This document shows positions 24,964 to 36,503 of a stretch of 42,519 bases of DNA, piece by piece. A program made the translations under genes and the position numbers. Numbering within the stretch: position 1 is the first letter of the stretch; every line of letters starts with the position of its first letter. The DNA is taken from contig CANGHW010000032.1 of NCBI GenBank assembly GCA_947453695.1, forward strand, positions 1 to 42,519, read 5' to 3'. Origin of the DNA: Opitutia bacterium (lineage in GTDB: Bacteria; Verrucomicrobiota; Verrucomicrobiia; Opitutales; Opitutaceae). The notes beneath the pieces are model-generated. The model saw only the letters and a list, made by a program, of their open reading frames with translations. It had not been told where the DNA came from and made no database searches.

Positions 24964-26367
24964 ATGACTCGTCCGTCGCACTTGCTCTCACTCCTCGCCG
25001 CTCTCCTCGGCGCGACGGCCGCGGCTGCCCAAACCCCTCCGCCCGCCCCCGCCGACTTGGTCATCACCCACGCCTATGTCGTGACGATGAACGACCGGAA
25101 GGACATCATCGAGGATGGCACGGTCGTCATTCGCGACTCCCGCATCATCGCCGTCGGCCCCGCCACCCTCGCCGCCCAGTTCACGGCCAAACAGACGATC
25201 AACGCCGGCGGCGACATCGTCCTGCCGGGCATGATCAACACCCACACCCACGCCGCGATGACCGTCTTCCGCGGCCTCGGTGACGATGTGCCCGACCGTC
25301 TCCGCCGCTTTATCTTTCCCCTCGAGAAAAACCTCCTCGACCGCGAGCTCGTCCACTGGGGCACCCTTCTCGGCCTCATGGAGATGATCGAGGGCGGCAC
25401 CACGACCTTCGTCGACATGTATTACTTCGAGGACGAGGTCGCCCGCGTCGCGAAACAGCTCGGCATGCGCGGCATCGTCGGCGAGACCGTCATCAATTTC
25501 CCCGCGCCCGATTCTCCCGCGCCCTACGGCGGCCTCGCCCTGGCCAAGAAGCTCGCCGCCGAGTTCCGCGACGATCCGCTCATCACCCCGGCCCTCGCCC
25601 CGCACGCCCCCTACACGCTCGACGCCGCCCATCTCCGCGAGATCGCCGCCGTCTCCGCCGAGCTCAATCTCCCCGTCCTCATGCACCTCGCCGAGATGAC
25701 CGAGGAAATGACCTCGCTCCGGAAGGACCACAACATGACGCCGGTCGAGTATCTCGACTCCCTCGGCCTCCTCAACCGCCGCCTCATCGCCGCGCATTGC
25801 ATCTTCGTCACCGACTCCGACCTCGCCCTCCTCAAGGCCCGCGACGTCGGCATCGCCCACAACATGGTCGCCAACATCAAGTCTGCCAAGGGCGTCGCCC
25901 CCGCGCTCAAGATGTTCGACGACGGCCTCCGCGTCGGCCTCGGCACCGACGGCCCCATGAGCGGCAACACCCTCGATGTCCTCGGCCAGCTCGGCTACGT
26001 CGCCAAGCTCCACAAGCTCGATCGCAAGGACCGCAACGTCATGCCCGCCATCAAGGTCGTCGAGATGGCCACGATGGGTGGCGCCCGCGCCATCCACCGC
26101 GAAGCCGACCTCGGCTCCCTCGAGCCCGGCAAACTCGCCGATGTGATCATCCTCGATCACAACGCCACCGCCCTCGTCCCGCTTTACGACGTTTACTCCG
26201 CCCTCGTCTACGCCGCCAGTCCCAAGGACGTCCGCACGACCATCATCCACGGCCGCGTCGTCATGCAGGACCGCCGTCTCCTCACCGTCGATGCTGCCGC
26301 CGTGAAGACGCAGCTGCGCGCCATCGCCCAGCGCATCAACACCGCCCTCGCCTCCGGGTTGAAATAG
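24964..26367 (+). CDS. Exported amidohydrolase of the MTA/SAH deaminase (Atz/Trz) type
   Basis: A 467-residue metal-dependent deaminase/hydrolase. The signal peptide MTRPSHLLSLLAALLGATAA with an AAAQ cleavage region is unusual because relatives (MtaD, guanine deaminase, AtzA/TrzN) are cytoplasmic. Metal ligands are H94 and H96 in NTHTHAAMTVFRGLGDD. Other sites are APHAPYTLD, VLMHLAEM, IAAHCIFVTDSD, and GTDGPMSGN with the metal Asp; ATMGGARAI and LEPGKLADVIILD complete the fold. The substrate is probably an aminopurine or triazine-like compound or a nucleoside, but it is not determined. An in-frame ATG 24 bases upstream would add 8 residues before the signal. A TonB receptor gene starts 55 bases downstream in the same direction, suggesting joint handling of the same compound. 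Confidence 0.9.
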   Translation: MTRPSHLLSLLAALLGATAAAAQTPPPAPADLVITHAYVVTMNDRKDIIEDGTVVIRDSRIIAVGPATLAAQFTAKQTINAGGDIVLPGMINTHTHAAMTVFRGLGDDVPDRLRRFIFPLEKNLLDRELVHWGTLLGLMEMIEGGTTTFVDMYYFEDEVARVAKQLGMRGIVGETVINFPAPDSPAPYGGLALAKKLAAEFRDDPLITPALAPHAPYTLDAAHLREIAAVSAELNLPVLMHLAEMTEEMTSLRKDHNMTPVEYLDSLGLLNRRLIAAHCIFVTDSDLALLKARDVGIAHNMVANIKSAKGVAPALKMFDDGLRVGLGTDGPMSGNTLDVLGQLGYVAKLHKLDRKDRNVMPAIKVVEMATMGGARAIHREADLGSLEPGKLADVIILDHNATALVPLYDVYSALVYAASPKDVRTTIIHGRVVMQDRRLLTVDAAAVKTQLRAIAQRINTALASGLK

Positions 26368-26422
26368 TCCGCCCCGCGACTCCCTTCCCCTTTAGTCCGT
26401 TAGTCTGACCACACCACCAACC

Positions 26423-29140
26423 ATGAACCTGAAAACGAAATCCGCCTACCTGGCCCTCGTCGCCGCCGCGCTCCCCGCGTTCGTCGCCGCTCAAACTCCC
26501 GCGCCCTCCGCGGCCGAATCCGCCGTGAAGCTCGAAGCCTTCACCGTGACCGGCTCCAATCTCCGCGCCGGTGAATCCGTCGGCGGCGCCAACCTCCGCG
26601 TCATCTCGACCGCCGAGGTCGAGCAGGCCGGCACCGGTAATCTCTACACGTTCTTCAAGAAGCTCCCCGAGGCCGGCGCCAATGGCTTCGGCGAAAACCG
26701 CGTCAACACCTCCTCGCCCGGCACCGCCTCCGTCTCCCTCCGCGGCCTCGGCGCCAATTCCACCCTTGTCCTCCTCAACGGCCGCCGCGTCACCAACGCC
26801 CCGTTCGCCCAGGGCGGCAGCGCTGCCTCGCTCGGGACCATCCAGTTCGTCGATTTGAACATGATCCCGATCGACGCCATCGCGCGCGTCGAAGTTCTCA
26901 AGGACGGCGCCTCCGCCGTCTACGGTGCCGACGCCGTTTCCGGCGTGGTGAACCTCATCCTCAAGGACAACGTCCAGGGCTCCACCGTCCGCGGCTACTA
27001 CGGTGACTTCCCCGGCGGCATCGCCGCCAACACCGTCAAGGGTTCCGTCTACACCGGCGCCACCGACGGCAAGATGAAGGTCTTCGCCCTCGCGAACTAC
27101 ATGCACCAGGCGAAGATCCAATACGGCGAACTCTCGCCCAAGCTCCTCTTCCTCTCCAACGGCAACAACCCCGGCACGTTCACCGTCCCGGTCGGCGGCA
27201 CCAACCCCATCACGGGCGCGGTCATCCCCGCCGGCACCGCCGCCGCGGCGCGCACATTCACGGTCGAGAATACCGCCGCGACTTTCCCGCCGAGCTTCAA
27301 CACCACTGCTGCCACCGCCACGCAGAATCGTTTCAACAGCAATGAGGCGCTCACGCCCCAACCGCGCGTCACGCGCTACGGTGCCCTCGCGACCGCCAGC
27401 TATGAGTTCGCCCCGTCGCTCATCGCCTACGGCGAGGTGAACTACCAGAAGAACACCAACCTCGAATATCTCTCCGCGAGCCCCATCACGAATCTCAACT
27501 TCGTCACACTCCCCGCCAACGCCGCCTACAACCCCTTCGGCGTCGCCGTCGTCAATGATCCCACCGCCGGCGCCACGCTCGTCTACCGCTTCACCGAAGC
27601 CGGCCCGCGCGTCACCGAGACCACCAATGAATTCAAGCGCGTCGTCGCCGGTTTCAAGGGCAAGGCCTCCAACACGTGGAGCTTCGACAGCTCGTTCCTC
27701 TACAACCGCTCGACCGCCCACAACGATCTCCCCTCCGGCTGGCTCTCGCAGGCCGCGGTCAATGCCGCCCTCGCCGACACCAACAAGACCACCGCGCTGA
27801 ATCTCTTCAGCAACGCCAAGATCGCGAACAACCCCGCCACCATCGCCAAGCTCGCCACCACCGGCACCCGCGACGCCTTCACCGAGCTCGTCTCCCTCGA
27901 CTTCAAGGCCACCGGCTCCGTCTACAAACTCCCGGCCGGCGACCTCGCTCTCGCCACCGGCGCCGAGTGGCGCGAAGAGAGCTTCCGCGATCACCGCACC
28001 CAGGACCAGCTCCTCAATCAGTCCACGCCCGTCCCGCAGTCCAAGGGCACGCGCCGCGTCTCATCCGCCTTCGTCGAGTTCAGCCTCCCGCTCGCCGCTC
28101 CCGCCCAGAAGATCCCCGGCCTCGCGACCCTCGAGCTCAACGCCGCCGGCCGCGCCGAACACTACAACGCCGATGGCTTCCGCAACACGTCCGTCCCGAA
28201 GCTCGGTCTCCGCTGGCAGCCCGTCGACAACCAGATCACGTTCCGCGCCTCCTGGGGCAAGGGCTACCGCGCCCCGTCGCTCGCTGAGCTCTATCAGCCA
28301 CAGTCCACGAGCATCGTGTTCAACCTCGCCGATCCGCTCCGCACCGGCAAACCCGGCTCCAACATCAACGATACCGGCACCGGCCAGCGCCAGATCGTCT
28401 CCGGCGGCAACCCGCTGCTGAGCCCGGAAAAATCCGAGTCCTACAACTACGGCGTCCTCTTCCAGCCCAAGGCCCTCGCCGGCCTCTCGCTCAGCGTCGA
28501 CTTCTACAAAGTGGATGTCACCGACCGTATCGGCTCTCCGGCCACGCCCGCGATCATCCTCGCCAACCCCGCGCTCTTCCCCGGCTTCGTGGACCGCGCC
28601 GCGCCCACCGCGAGCGACTCCGCCAACAACCTCCCCGGCGAACTCCTCCGCATCCGCACCGTCACCGGCAACTACGGCACCGCCGTCACTAAGGGCATGG
28701 ACCTCAGCGCCGAGTATCGCCTGACCACGAAGAACTACGGCCGCTTCACCGCCCGCGCCGCCGGCAGCACCACCTTCCACGCGATCATCAAGACCCGCCC
28801 CGACCTCGCGGCCGTCGAGACGCTCCGCACCTACGAAGTTCCGAACTTCCGCGGCAACACCAGCCTCACCTGGAACTACCAGAAGTTCGGCGCCGGCGTT
28901 ACCGCCGACTACATCGCCGGCTTCAACGACCTCGCCCCGAGCGTCGTCCGCGTGAAACAGCAGACCATCACCGGCCTGCAGCTCACCTACGACTTCCCCC
29001 GCGCCACCCGCGTGACCCTCGGTGCCAACAACGTGTTCGACAAGAACCCGCCCCTCACCGCCTCCACCACCGGCTACGCGGAAGCGACCAACTACTTCCT
29101 CCCGCGCTTCCTCTACCTGGACATCACGAAGAAGTTCTAA
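26423..29140 (+). CDS. TonB-dependent outer-membrane receptor paired with the amidohydrolase
   Basis: A 905-residue outer-membrane importer. Signal peptide MNLKTKSAYLALVAAALPAFVAAQ, then KLEAFTVTGSNLRAG as TonB-box region. The plug contains VSLRGLGANSTLVLLNGRRV, IDAIARVEVLKDGASAVYGA and DAVSGVVNLILKDN. The large beta barrel contains FRASWGKGYRAPSLAELYQP, and the last strand FLPRFLYLDITKKF ends in Phe as expected. There is no N-terminal signalling extension or carboxypeptidase-like domain. The ligand is unknown. The short spacing from the exported deaminase gene and the terminator right after this gene define a two-gene operon. I infer uptake of the deaminase product or substrate. Confidence 0.93.
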   Translation: MNLKTKSAYLALVAAALPAFVAAQTPAPSAAESAVKLEAFTVTGSNLRAGESVGGANLRVISTAEVEQAGTGNLYTFFKKLPEAGANGFGENRVNTSSPGTASVSLRGLGANSTLVLLNGRRVTNAPFAQGGSAASLGTIQFVDLNMIPIDAIARVEVLKDGASAVYGADAVSGVVNLILKDNVQGSTVRGYYGDFPGGIAANTVKGSVYTGATDGKMKVFALANYMHQAKIQYGELSPKLLFLSNGNNPGTFTVPVGGTNPITGAVIPAGTAAAARTFTVENTAATFPPSFNTTAATATQNRFNSNEALTPQPRVTRYGALATASYEFAPSLIAYGEVNYQKNTNLEYLSASPITNLNFVTLPANAAYNPFGVAVVNDPTAGATLVYRFTEAGPRVTETTNEFKRVVAGFKGKASNTWSFDSSFLYNRSTAHNDLPSGWLSQAAVNAALADTNKTTALNLFSNAKIANNPATIAKLATTGTRDAFTELVSLDFKATGSVYKLPAGDLALATGAEWREESFRDHRTQDQLLNQSTPVPQSKGTRRVSSAFVEFSLPLAAPAQKIPGLATLELNAAGRAEHYNADGFRNTSVPKLGLRWQPVDNQITFRASWGKGYRAPSLAELYQPQSTSIVFNLADPLRTGKPGSNINDTGTGQRQIVSGGNPLLSPEKSESYNYGVLFQPKALAGLSLSVDFYKVDVTDRIGSPATPAIILANPALFPGFVDRAAPTASDSANNLPGELLRIRTVTGNYGTAVTKGMDLSAEYRLTTKNYGRFTARAAGSTTFHAIIKTRPDLAAVETLRTYEVPNFRGNTSLTWNYQKFGAGVTADYIAGFNDLAPSVVRVKQQTITGLQLTYDFPRATRVTLGANNVFDKNPPLTASTTGYAEATNYFLPRFLYLDITKKF

Positions 29141-29153
29141 GCACCAACCTCAG

Positions 29154-29180
29154 GTAGGGACGGCTCTCCGAGCCGTCCGC
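29154..29180. repeat. REP-like palindrome (GTAGGGACG family)
   Basis: GGACGGCT / AGCCGTCC perfect 8-bp stem with loop CTCCG, preceded by GTAG. The same layout recurs twice at 36343-36434, once in the opposite orientation. It lies 14 bases after a TonB receptor stop codon and before that gene's terminator. Confidence 0.8.
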
Positions 29181-29199
29181 AAGTCTTTCGTCTTCCCCA

Positions 29200-29234
29200 C
29201 GCGCCACCTTCACCGGTGGCGCGTTTTTTATTTT
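29200..29234 (+). terminator. Rho-independent terminator of the TonB receptor gene
   Basis: Perfect 9-bp stem CGCGCCACC / GGTGGCGCG with a 6-base loop, followed by TTTTTTATTTT. It ends the amidohydrolase - TonB receptor operon. Confidence 0.92.
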
Positions 29235-29250
29235 ACCCGTCCGTCCTCCG

Positions 29251-29275
29251 GTAGCCGCACGCCTCAGCGTGCGGC
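29251..29275. repeat. REP-like palindrome (GTAGCCGCACG family)
   Basis: Perfect 9-bp stem GCCGCACGC / GCGTGCGGC with loop CTCA, preceded by GTA. The same family appears twice more at 33948-34020. Confidence 0.8.
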
Positions 29276-29316
29276 GGTTCGTCGTTCCCGCCGCCCGCTC
29301 CCCGGTCCGCGCCGCC

Positions 29317-30750
29317 TCACGGTGTATACTTCACCGTCCCGTTCGGATCGGTCTTATACCCCCACTTCGCGACATATTCCGGCCCGCGCAGAAACGCGTC
29401 GCCGTTCGCCTTCAGCTTCCGGTTCAGCCACGCGTCCAACTCCGCCTGCAGTTTCACGTGCGCCGGTTCGCTGCTGCCGACGAGATTCTTCAGCTGATAC
29501 GGATCGGTCTCGTTGTCGAAGAGCAGCCACGGTCCGTTCAGGTCGCGCACATACGTGTAGCGCGTCGTCCGGATTCCGCGGTATTCCTTGCCGCCCACGC
29601 GCCGCTCAAATTCCCCGAAGGGCGACACACACGTGAGCACCGTCGCGCCGTCGCCGGGATTTTTTCCACCGCGCGCATAGTCGCTGTAGTCGAGTCCCTC
29701 GACACTTGCCGGCACCTTCAAGCCCGCGAACCCGAGCAGCGTCGGCATCAAATCTTCCGAATTGATCGGCGCATCGAGCACGCGTCCTTTCTTCCCGAGC
29801 CCCGCCGGCCAGCGCACCAGCATCGGCACGCGCGCCGACTCATCATAGGGCTTCTGTTTCCGAATCATCCCGTGCGATCCAAGCATGTCGCCGTGGTCCG
29901 CGGTGAAGACAACGATCGTGTTGTCCTCGAGCCCGCTCTCGCGCAGCGCCGTCAGCAAATCGCCCACCGCATCGTCGAGTGCCGCCGCGTGCGCGTAATA
30001 GCCCGCGAGGTCCTTGCGTGTCGCCGCCGCAAACGCCTCCGGCACGTTGGGCCGCAGCTGCATCTTCGCCGGGTCGAAGCGCGCCCGGTATTTCTCCGGC
30101 GCCGTGCCGTAGGGATTATGCGGTGGACCCCACGCGAGCCAGAGGAGAAACGGCTTCGCTCCCTTCGCCCGCGTGCGCACGAACTCCACCGCCGCCTTCG
30201 TCTGGTCAAACGCATCGTAGCCGTCCCACTTCAACGGCTCCGGCGTGGCCCCGAAGTAGGGCGAGTTGTTGTAAGCATGCGTGCACTCGAGGACCTTCCA
30301 GTAATCAAAACCCTGCCGCCGTTCGCGCGGGATGAAGTTGCTCCGTCCGTGTCCATCGATGTGCCACTTGCCGATCGCGCCCGTATCGTAGCCCGCGCTC
30401 TGCAGGATTTTCGCGAGCGTTACCGCCTCGAGATTCAGCGTCACGTCGTTCAAAAAAATTCCGTGCGTCAGCGGCTTCTGCCCGGTCAGCAACGAGGCCC
30501 GCGTCGGCGAGCACACGGGCATGCCCGCGACCGCGTGCTTGAAATTCACGCTCTCGCCCGCGAGGCGGTCGATGATCGGCGTTTGTGCATTCGGATCACC
30601 CGCAAAGCCAAACGCCTGCGCCCGCCATTGATCGGCGAGCACGAAGAGGATGTTCGGCCGCGCACCGCGTTCCGCCGCAGCTCCGGCCGCCGCCACCAGC
30701 CAGCCGCACAACCATACCAACACACACCGACGCAGGGTATTCGTCATCAT
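29317..30750 (-). CDS. Exported sulfatase 3 (formylglycine type)
   Basis: A 477-residue exported sulfatase. The signal peptide reaches to about residue 27 (LVWLCGWLVAAAGAAA). The start RPNILFVLADQWRAQAFGF has DQ (D40, Q41) in place of the more common DD. The formylglycine site CSPTR (80-84) is a common variant of CxPSR. IGKWHIDGHGRSNFIPRERR and FTADHGDMLGSHGMIRKQKP are typical of choline-sulfatase/heparan-type branches. It is divergent from the large TonB receptor gene across 136 bases, so the two may share a control region and act on the same sulfated compound. The substrate is unknown and no glycoside hydrolase gene is nearby. Confidence 0.93.
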   Translation of the reverse strand: MMTNTLRRCVLVWLCGWLVAAAGAAAERGARPNILFVLADQWRAQAFGFAGDPNAQTPIIDRLAGESVNFKHAVAGMPVCSPTRASLLTGQKPLTHGIFLNDVTLNLEAVTLAKILQSAGYDTGAIGKWHIDGHGRSNFIPRERRQGFDYWKVLECTHAYNNSPYFGATPEPLKWDGYDAFDQTKAAVEFVRTRAKGAKPFLLWLAWGPPHNPYGTAPEKYRARFDPAKMQLRPNVPEAFAAATRKDLAGYYAHAAALDDAVGDLLTALRESGLEDNTIVVFTADHGDMLGSHGMIRKQKPYDESARVPMLVRWPAGLGKKGRVLDAPINSEDLMPTLLGFAGLKVPASVEGLDYSDYARGGKNPGDGATVLTCVSPFGEFERRVGGKEYRGIRTTRYTYVRDLNGPWLLFDNETDPYQLKNLVGSSEPAHVKLQAELDAWLNRKLKANGDAFLRGPEYVAKWGYKTDPNGTVKYTP

Positions 30751-30886
30751 AGAGGGGTGCGCGCAGTCTCCGCATCGCCACCGCCTTGAAAACCAAATTC
30801 CGCTGCTGGCACGCCAGTCGCTCTGCGCGGGACCACGCCTGACTTTCGTCTTTAATTCTCCAACCGGTTACCACTCACTCCCGCCC

Positions 30887-33800
30887 ATGCATTCCGCTGC
30901 CGCCCCGACCGGTCGCTCCTTCGTGCCCGTTTTCCTTACCGCCTGTCTCGGTCTCCTGCTCCCGCTCGCCGCCCTCGTCGCCGCCGAGTCCAATGCCGTC
31001 GTCACCGGCCGCATCACCAACATCGCCACCGGCGATGTCCTCACCAGCGTGGTCGTCACCGTCGATGGCACCGAACTCCGCGCCGTCACCGATCTCAACG
31101 GCTCCTACCGCCTCGCCGTCCCCGCCGGCACGCCGCGCCTCCTCGTCTCCTACCCGGGCCTCGACGACCAGCAGATCACCGTCCCCACCACCGCCGGCCA
31201 GACCGTCGTCCGCGACATCGCACTCACCTCCACCATCTACAAGGCCGAGAAATTCGTCGTGAAGGGTCTCCGCGAGGGCCAGGCCGCCGCCATCCAGGAG
31301 GAGCGCCAGTCCGCCAACGTCCGCACCGTCGCCGCCATCGATGCCTTCGGTAATCCCGGCGCCGCCATCGGCGAAATGCTCCAGCGCCTCCCCGGCGTCT
31401 CGGTCGATGGCTCCGGGGGCGAGGTCGGCGCAATCTACATCCGCGGCATGACCCAGGACTTCTCCTCGCTCCTCGTCGACGGTTCCCAGATCGCCGTCTC
31501 CGGCGGCACGTCGATTAGCAACGGCAACGTCTACTTCGGTCAGGTCAGCACCGGCACCCTCGCCTCCGCCGAGATCATCAAGTCACCCACGCCCGACATG
31601 GACGGTAACGCCATCGCCGGCTACATGAACCTCCGCACCAAGCGCGCCTACGACCGCACACCCGGCCGTCTCATCACCCTCACCGCCGGCACGTCGTGGG
31701 CCAATAGCTACGAGGACAAGAGCATCCCCTACCACGACCGCCCGGAGCTCGATCTTTTCAATCTCAGCTACTCCGACGTCTTCTCCGTCTTCGGCGGCAA
31801 AAACAACCTCGGCCTCGTCGGCACCTTCCAGCGCAACATCGGCAACGGCCTCATCTCCGAGGTCGGCCCGCGCCAGGCCTCCGCCGCCCAGACGTCCTTC
31901 TTCGTCGCCTCCGCCGCGCCCAATGAGCCGCTCCAGCGCGCTTACGGCGCCGGCCAGTGGGGTGCCATCGGCCACCAGTCGCCCTCGCTCAATCTCGGTC
32001 TCAACGCGGACTACAAGGTCACCGACGCCACCACGCTCTTCGTGAAGAGCACCTACAACCGCGTGAAGCGCCGCAGCGGCTCCTCGCCGTCCTACTTTCG
32101 GTGGAAACTCTTCAACACCGCCGCCGCCGCCAACTTCACTGCCGGCAGCACCTACGACAACCTCGAGGCCAGGAACGGCACCATCGATCTCGAGTCCGTC
32201 CTCTACATCCGCGAGAGCGAGAGCACCACGCTCTCCGGCGGCATCGAGCAGCGCCTCTTCGGCGGCAGCGGCAAGCTCACCGTCGAGCTCAACTACTCGA
32301 AGAACCGCACCCAGTATCCCCAGCTCAACCAGCTCTTCGCCCGCCTCTCCGGCGTCAGCTGGCGCCTCGACCGCCGCGGCCACGACGACTGGGACCCCGC
32401 CGTCATCCAGACCGGCGGCCCCGATTGGACCAATCCCGTCAACTACACCGTCCGCCCCGATTCGCAGTTGATCAGCTACTCCGCGCCCGCTCAGCGCTGG
32501 GGCGGCCGCGCCGATTTGGAAAACGTCTTCGCCACCGCCGTGCCGTTCACCCTCAAGGTCGGCGTCAAACAGGCCGGCTTCTACCAGAAGGCCAACCGCG
32601 ACCTCACCTACTACACTTACGCCGGCCGCCCCACCACCGTCGCCAATGGCGGCATCACTCCCTGGGTCGGTTACAACATGCGCATGTCCGGCGGCCGCTA
32701 CGGTCCTTTCCCTTTCTTGCAGCTCCCCCAAACCGGCCTCGCCAACGATGTCTGGGCTGACCCGAAAAACTGGACGCAATCCGCCTCCGATGTCTGGAAC
32801 ACCCTCTACAACTCCCGCCTCAACGACGCCGAGTTCGACGAGACCATCAACGCCGGCTACGCGCAGGGCAGCCTCAAGCTCCACCGCCTCCGCATCCTCA
32901 CCGGCCTCCGCTGGGAACAGACCGAAACCAACGGCTCCAACCTCATCCGCGTTTCCAACTCCACCAATACCAACCTCGCCACCGCCACCCCCGAGGTAAA
33001 CGCCGCCCGCGCGCTCAACAATTTCCGCGGCAAAGCCACCGCCGGCACTAAATACAACAACGCGTTCCCCGGCCTCCACTTTGTCTACGACGTCTCGCAG
33101 GACATCCAGGCCCGCGCCAGCTACTCGAAATCCATCACCCGCCCCGTCCCCACGAGCCTCCTGCCCACCCTCGTCCCCAACGAGCTCAGCCAGACCATCT
33201 CCGGCGGCAACCCCGACCTGAAGCCCTACACGTCCGACAACTTCGACGTCACCGTCGCCAAATACTTCACGGGCATCGGCCAGCTTTCCGCCGGCGTATT
33301 TCTGAAACAGATCACGAACTATTTCCGCTCCTTCCAATCCACCATCCCCGCGGGCGCCGACAACGGCTTCGGCGGCGACTACGCCGGCTGGACGCTCACC
33401 CAAAACCGCAACATCGGCTCCGCCCGCATCCGCGGCATCGAGCTCAACCACCAGCAGCAATACACGTTTCTCCCCGGCATCCTTCGCGGCCTCGGCTCCT
33501 TCGCCAACTTCACCTACCTCGATACCAAGGGCGACTTCGGCTCCGCGCAGACCACCACCCGCCTCCCGAATCTCACCCCCCGCAGCGCCAACGCCGGCCT
33601 CACCTGGCGCGGCCACGGCCTCGATCTGCGCATCATGATGAACTACCGCAGCGAGTTCTTCCGCAGCTCCACCTCCGGCACCTACGGCTCCGGCGCCGGC
33701 GTCCTCCCCGGCACCATGCTCTACGACGTCTTCCAACACGCCCGCACCCTCTGGGATTTCAAGGCCCAGTATAACTTCAGCCGCACTTACTCCCTCTACT

Positions 33801-33928
33801 TCGACGTCTACAATCTCACCAACGACTGGACGAACAACGACTACGTCCACGCCTTCGGCCGCGAGATCCCGTCCTACGCGTCCGGCGCCGGCACGAGCTT
33901 CAAGCTCGGCCTCACCGCGCGCCTCTAA
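30887..33928 (+). CDS. Large TonB-dependent receptor with N-terminal carboxypeptidase-regulatory-like domain
   Basis: A 1013-residue outer-membrane receptor. Signal peptide residues 1-33 (VFLTACLGLLLPLAALVAA). A small beta-sandwich domain follows (VVTGRITNIATGDVLTSVVV to RDIALT, about 38-115), as in SusC-like and many Verrucomicrobia receptors. The plug contains GEMLQRLPGVSVDGSGGEVG, IYIRGMTQDFSSLLVDGSQI and SAEIIKSPTPDMDGNAIAGY, and a long barrel ends GAGTSFKLGLTARL. Size and N-terminal domain suit uptake of oligosaccharides or other large ligands, but no SusD-like partner is present. The ATG chosen starts the signal peptide; upstream in-frame codons overlap the divergent sulfatase region. 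Expression is probably co-controlled with that sulfatase. Confidence 0.92.
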   Translation: MHSAAAPTGRSFVPVFLTACLGLLLPLAALVAAESNAVVTGRITNIATGDVLTSVVVTVDGTELRAVTDLNGSYRLAVPAGTPRLLVSYPGLDDQQITVPTTAGQTVVRDIALTSTIYKAEKFVVKGLREGQAAAIQEERQSANVRTVAAIDAFGNPGAAIGEMLQRLPGVSVDGSGGEVGAIYIRGMTQDFSSLLVDGSQIAVSGGTSISNGNVYFGQVSTGTLASAEIIKSPTPDMDGNAIAGYMNLRTKRAYDRTPGRLITLTAGTSWANSYEDKSIPYHDRPELDLFNLSYSDVFSVFGGKNNLGLVGTFQRNIGNGLISEVGPRQASAAQTSFFVASAAPNEPLQRAYGAGQWGAIGHQSPSLNLGLNADYKVTDATTLFVKSTYNRVKRRSGSSPSYFRWKLFNTAAAANFTAGSTYDNLEARNGTIDLESVLYIRESESTTLSGGIEQRLFGGSGKLTVELNYSKNRTQYPQLNQLFARLSGVSWRLDRRGHDDWDPAVIQTGGPDWTNPVNYTVRPDSQLISYSAPAQRWGGRADLENVFATAVPFTLKVGVKQAGFYQKANRDLTYYTYAGRPTTVANGGITPWVGYNMRMSGGRYGPFPFLQLPQTGLANDVWADPKNWTQSASDVWNTLYNSRLNDAEFDETINAGYAQGSLKLHRLRILTGLRWEQTETNGSNLIRVSNSTNTNLATATPEVNAARALNNFRGKATAGTKYNNAFPGLHFVYDVSQDIQARASYSKSITRPVPTSLLPTLVPNELSQTISGGNPDLKPYTSDNFDVTVAKYFTGIGQLSAGVFLKQITNYFRSFQSTIPAGADNGFGGDYAGWTLTQNRNIGSARIRGIELNHQQQYTFLPGILRGLGSFANFTYLDTKGDFGSAQTTTRLPNLTPRSANAGLTWRGHGLDLRIMMNYRSEFFRSSTSGTYGSGAGVLPGTMLYDVFQHARTLWDFKAQYNFSRTYSLYFDVYNLTNDWTNNDYVHAFGREIPSYASGAGTSFKLGLTARL

Positions 33929-33947
33929 GTCCACCGCTCGTAGCCCG

Positions 33948-34020
33948 TAGCCGCACGTGTTAACGTGCGGACGTCCCACCCAACGCCGCCTCTCGTAGCC
34001 GCACGTCTTAACGTGCGGCC
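33948..34020. repeat. Two direct REP-like palindromes (GTAGCCGCACG family) in a gene-free stretch
   Basis: First unit: CCGCACGT / ACGTGCGG (33951-33958 with 33963-33970, loop GTTA). Second unit: GCCGCACGT / ACGTGCGGC (33998-34006 with 34011-34019, loop CTTA). Both are preceded by GTA and lie in the same orientation. The whole stretch between the TonB receptor and histidine kinase genes is 313 bases. The remainder (34021-34241) is GC-rich, shows no convincing gene, and presumably holds the kinase promoter. Confidence 0.8.
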
Positions 34021-34241
34021 CTTTCCGCCCCGCCCCTTCGTCCCGCCCGACGCCTCACCCGTGCCTCGCACCCGCCGGCCCGCCGCCTGCGCGGAACCAC
34101 CCATTCCCCGGGCGTGGTCTCCACCCTCGCCTTTTCAGTTCCTCGCGCGCGATTGTCTCGGCGCATTTCCTGCGTGCGCGCCGCTCGGACCGTGCTTCCT
34201 TGCTCCTGCTTCGGGCGCCGCCACGTTCGCCCGGCTTTTTC

Positions 34242-36332
<2,091 letters not shown>

Positions 36333-36342
36333 CCGCAAACAG

Positions 36343-36434
36343 GTAGGGACGCCTCTCCGAGGCGTCCGCCCTCAGCGCGCAATCCCCCCTTCCCCTGTGC
36401 CCCCAACGGACGGCTGCGGAGAGCCGTCCCTACC
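36343..36434. repeat. Pair of inverted REP-like palindromes (REPIN-like)
   Basis: Left unit GTAGGGACGCCT-CTCCG-AGGCGTCC (36344-36367). Right unit GGACGGCT-GCGGAG-AGCCGTCCCTACC (36408-36434), which is the same family on the other strand. They lie between the convergent histidine kinase and response regulator genes and may end transcription from both sides. Confidence 0.8.
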
Positions 36435-36503
36435 CTTGGGCCCCCCACTCCCATCTCCCGTCTTCCAACTCCCATCTCCCATCCCCAATTTTCTAGTCCG
36501 CCG

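Noticed and set aside
31583-33979. Very long open frame on the minus strand opposite the large TonB receptor gene
   Set aside because: It is rich in Gly/Val/Glu/Ala with no domain or signal peptide. It is the mirror of C-ending codon use in a clearly real receptor gene, as are similar long antisense frames at 19377-20858, 21718-23367, 26336-27994 and 34593-36290.
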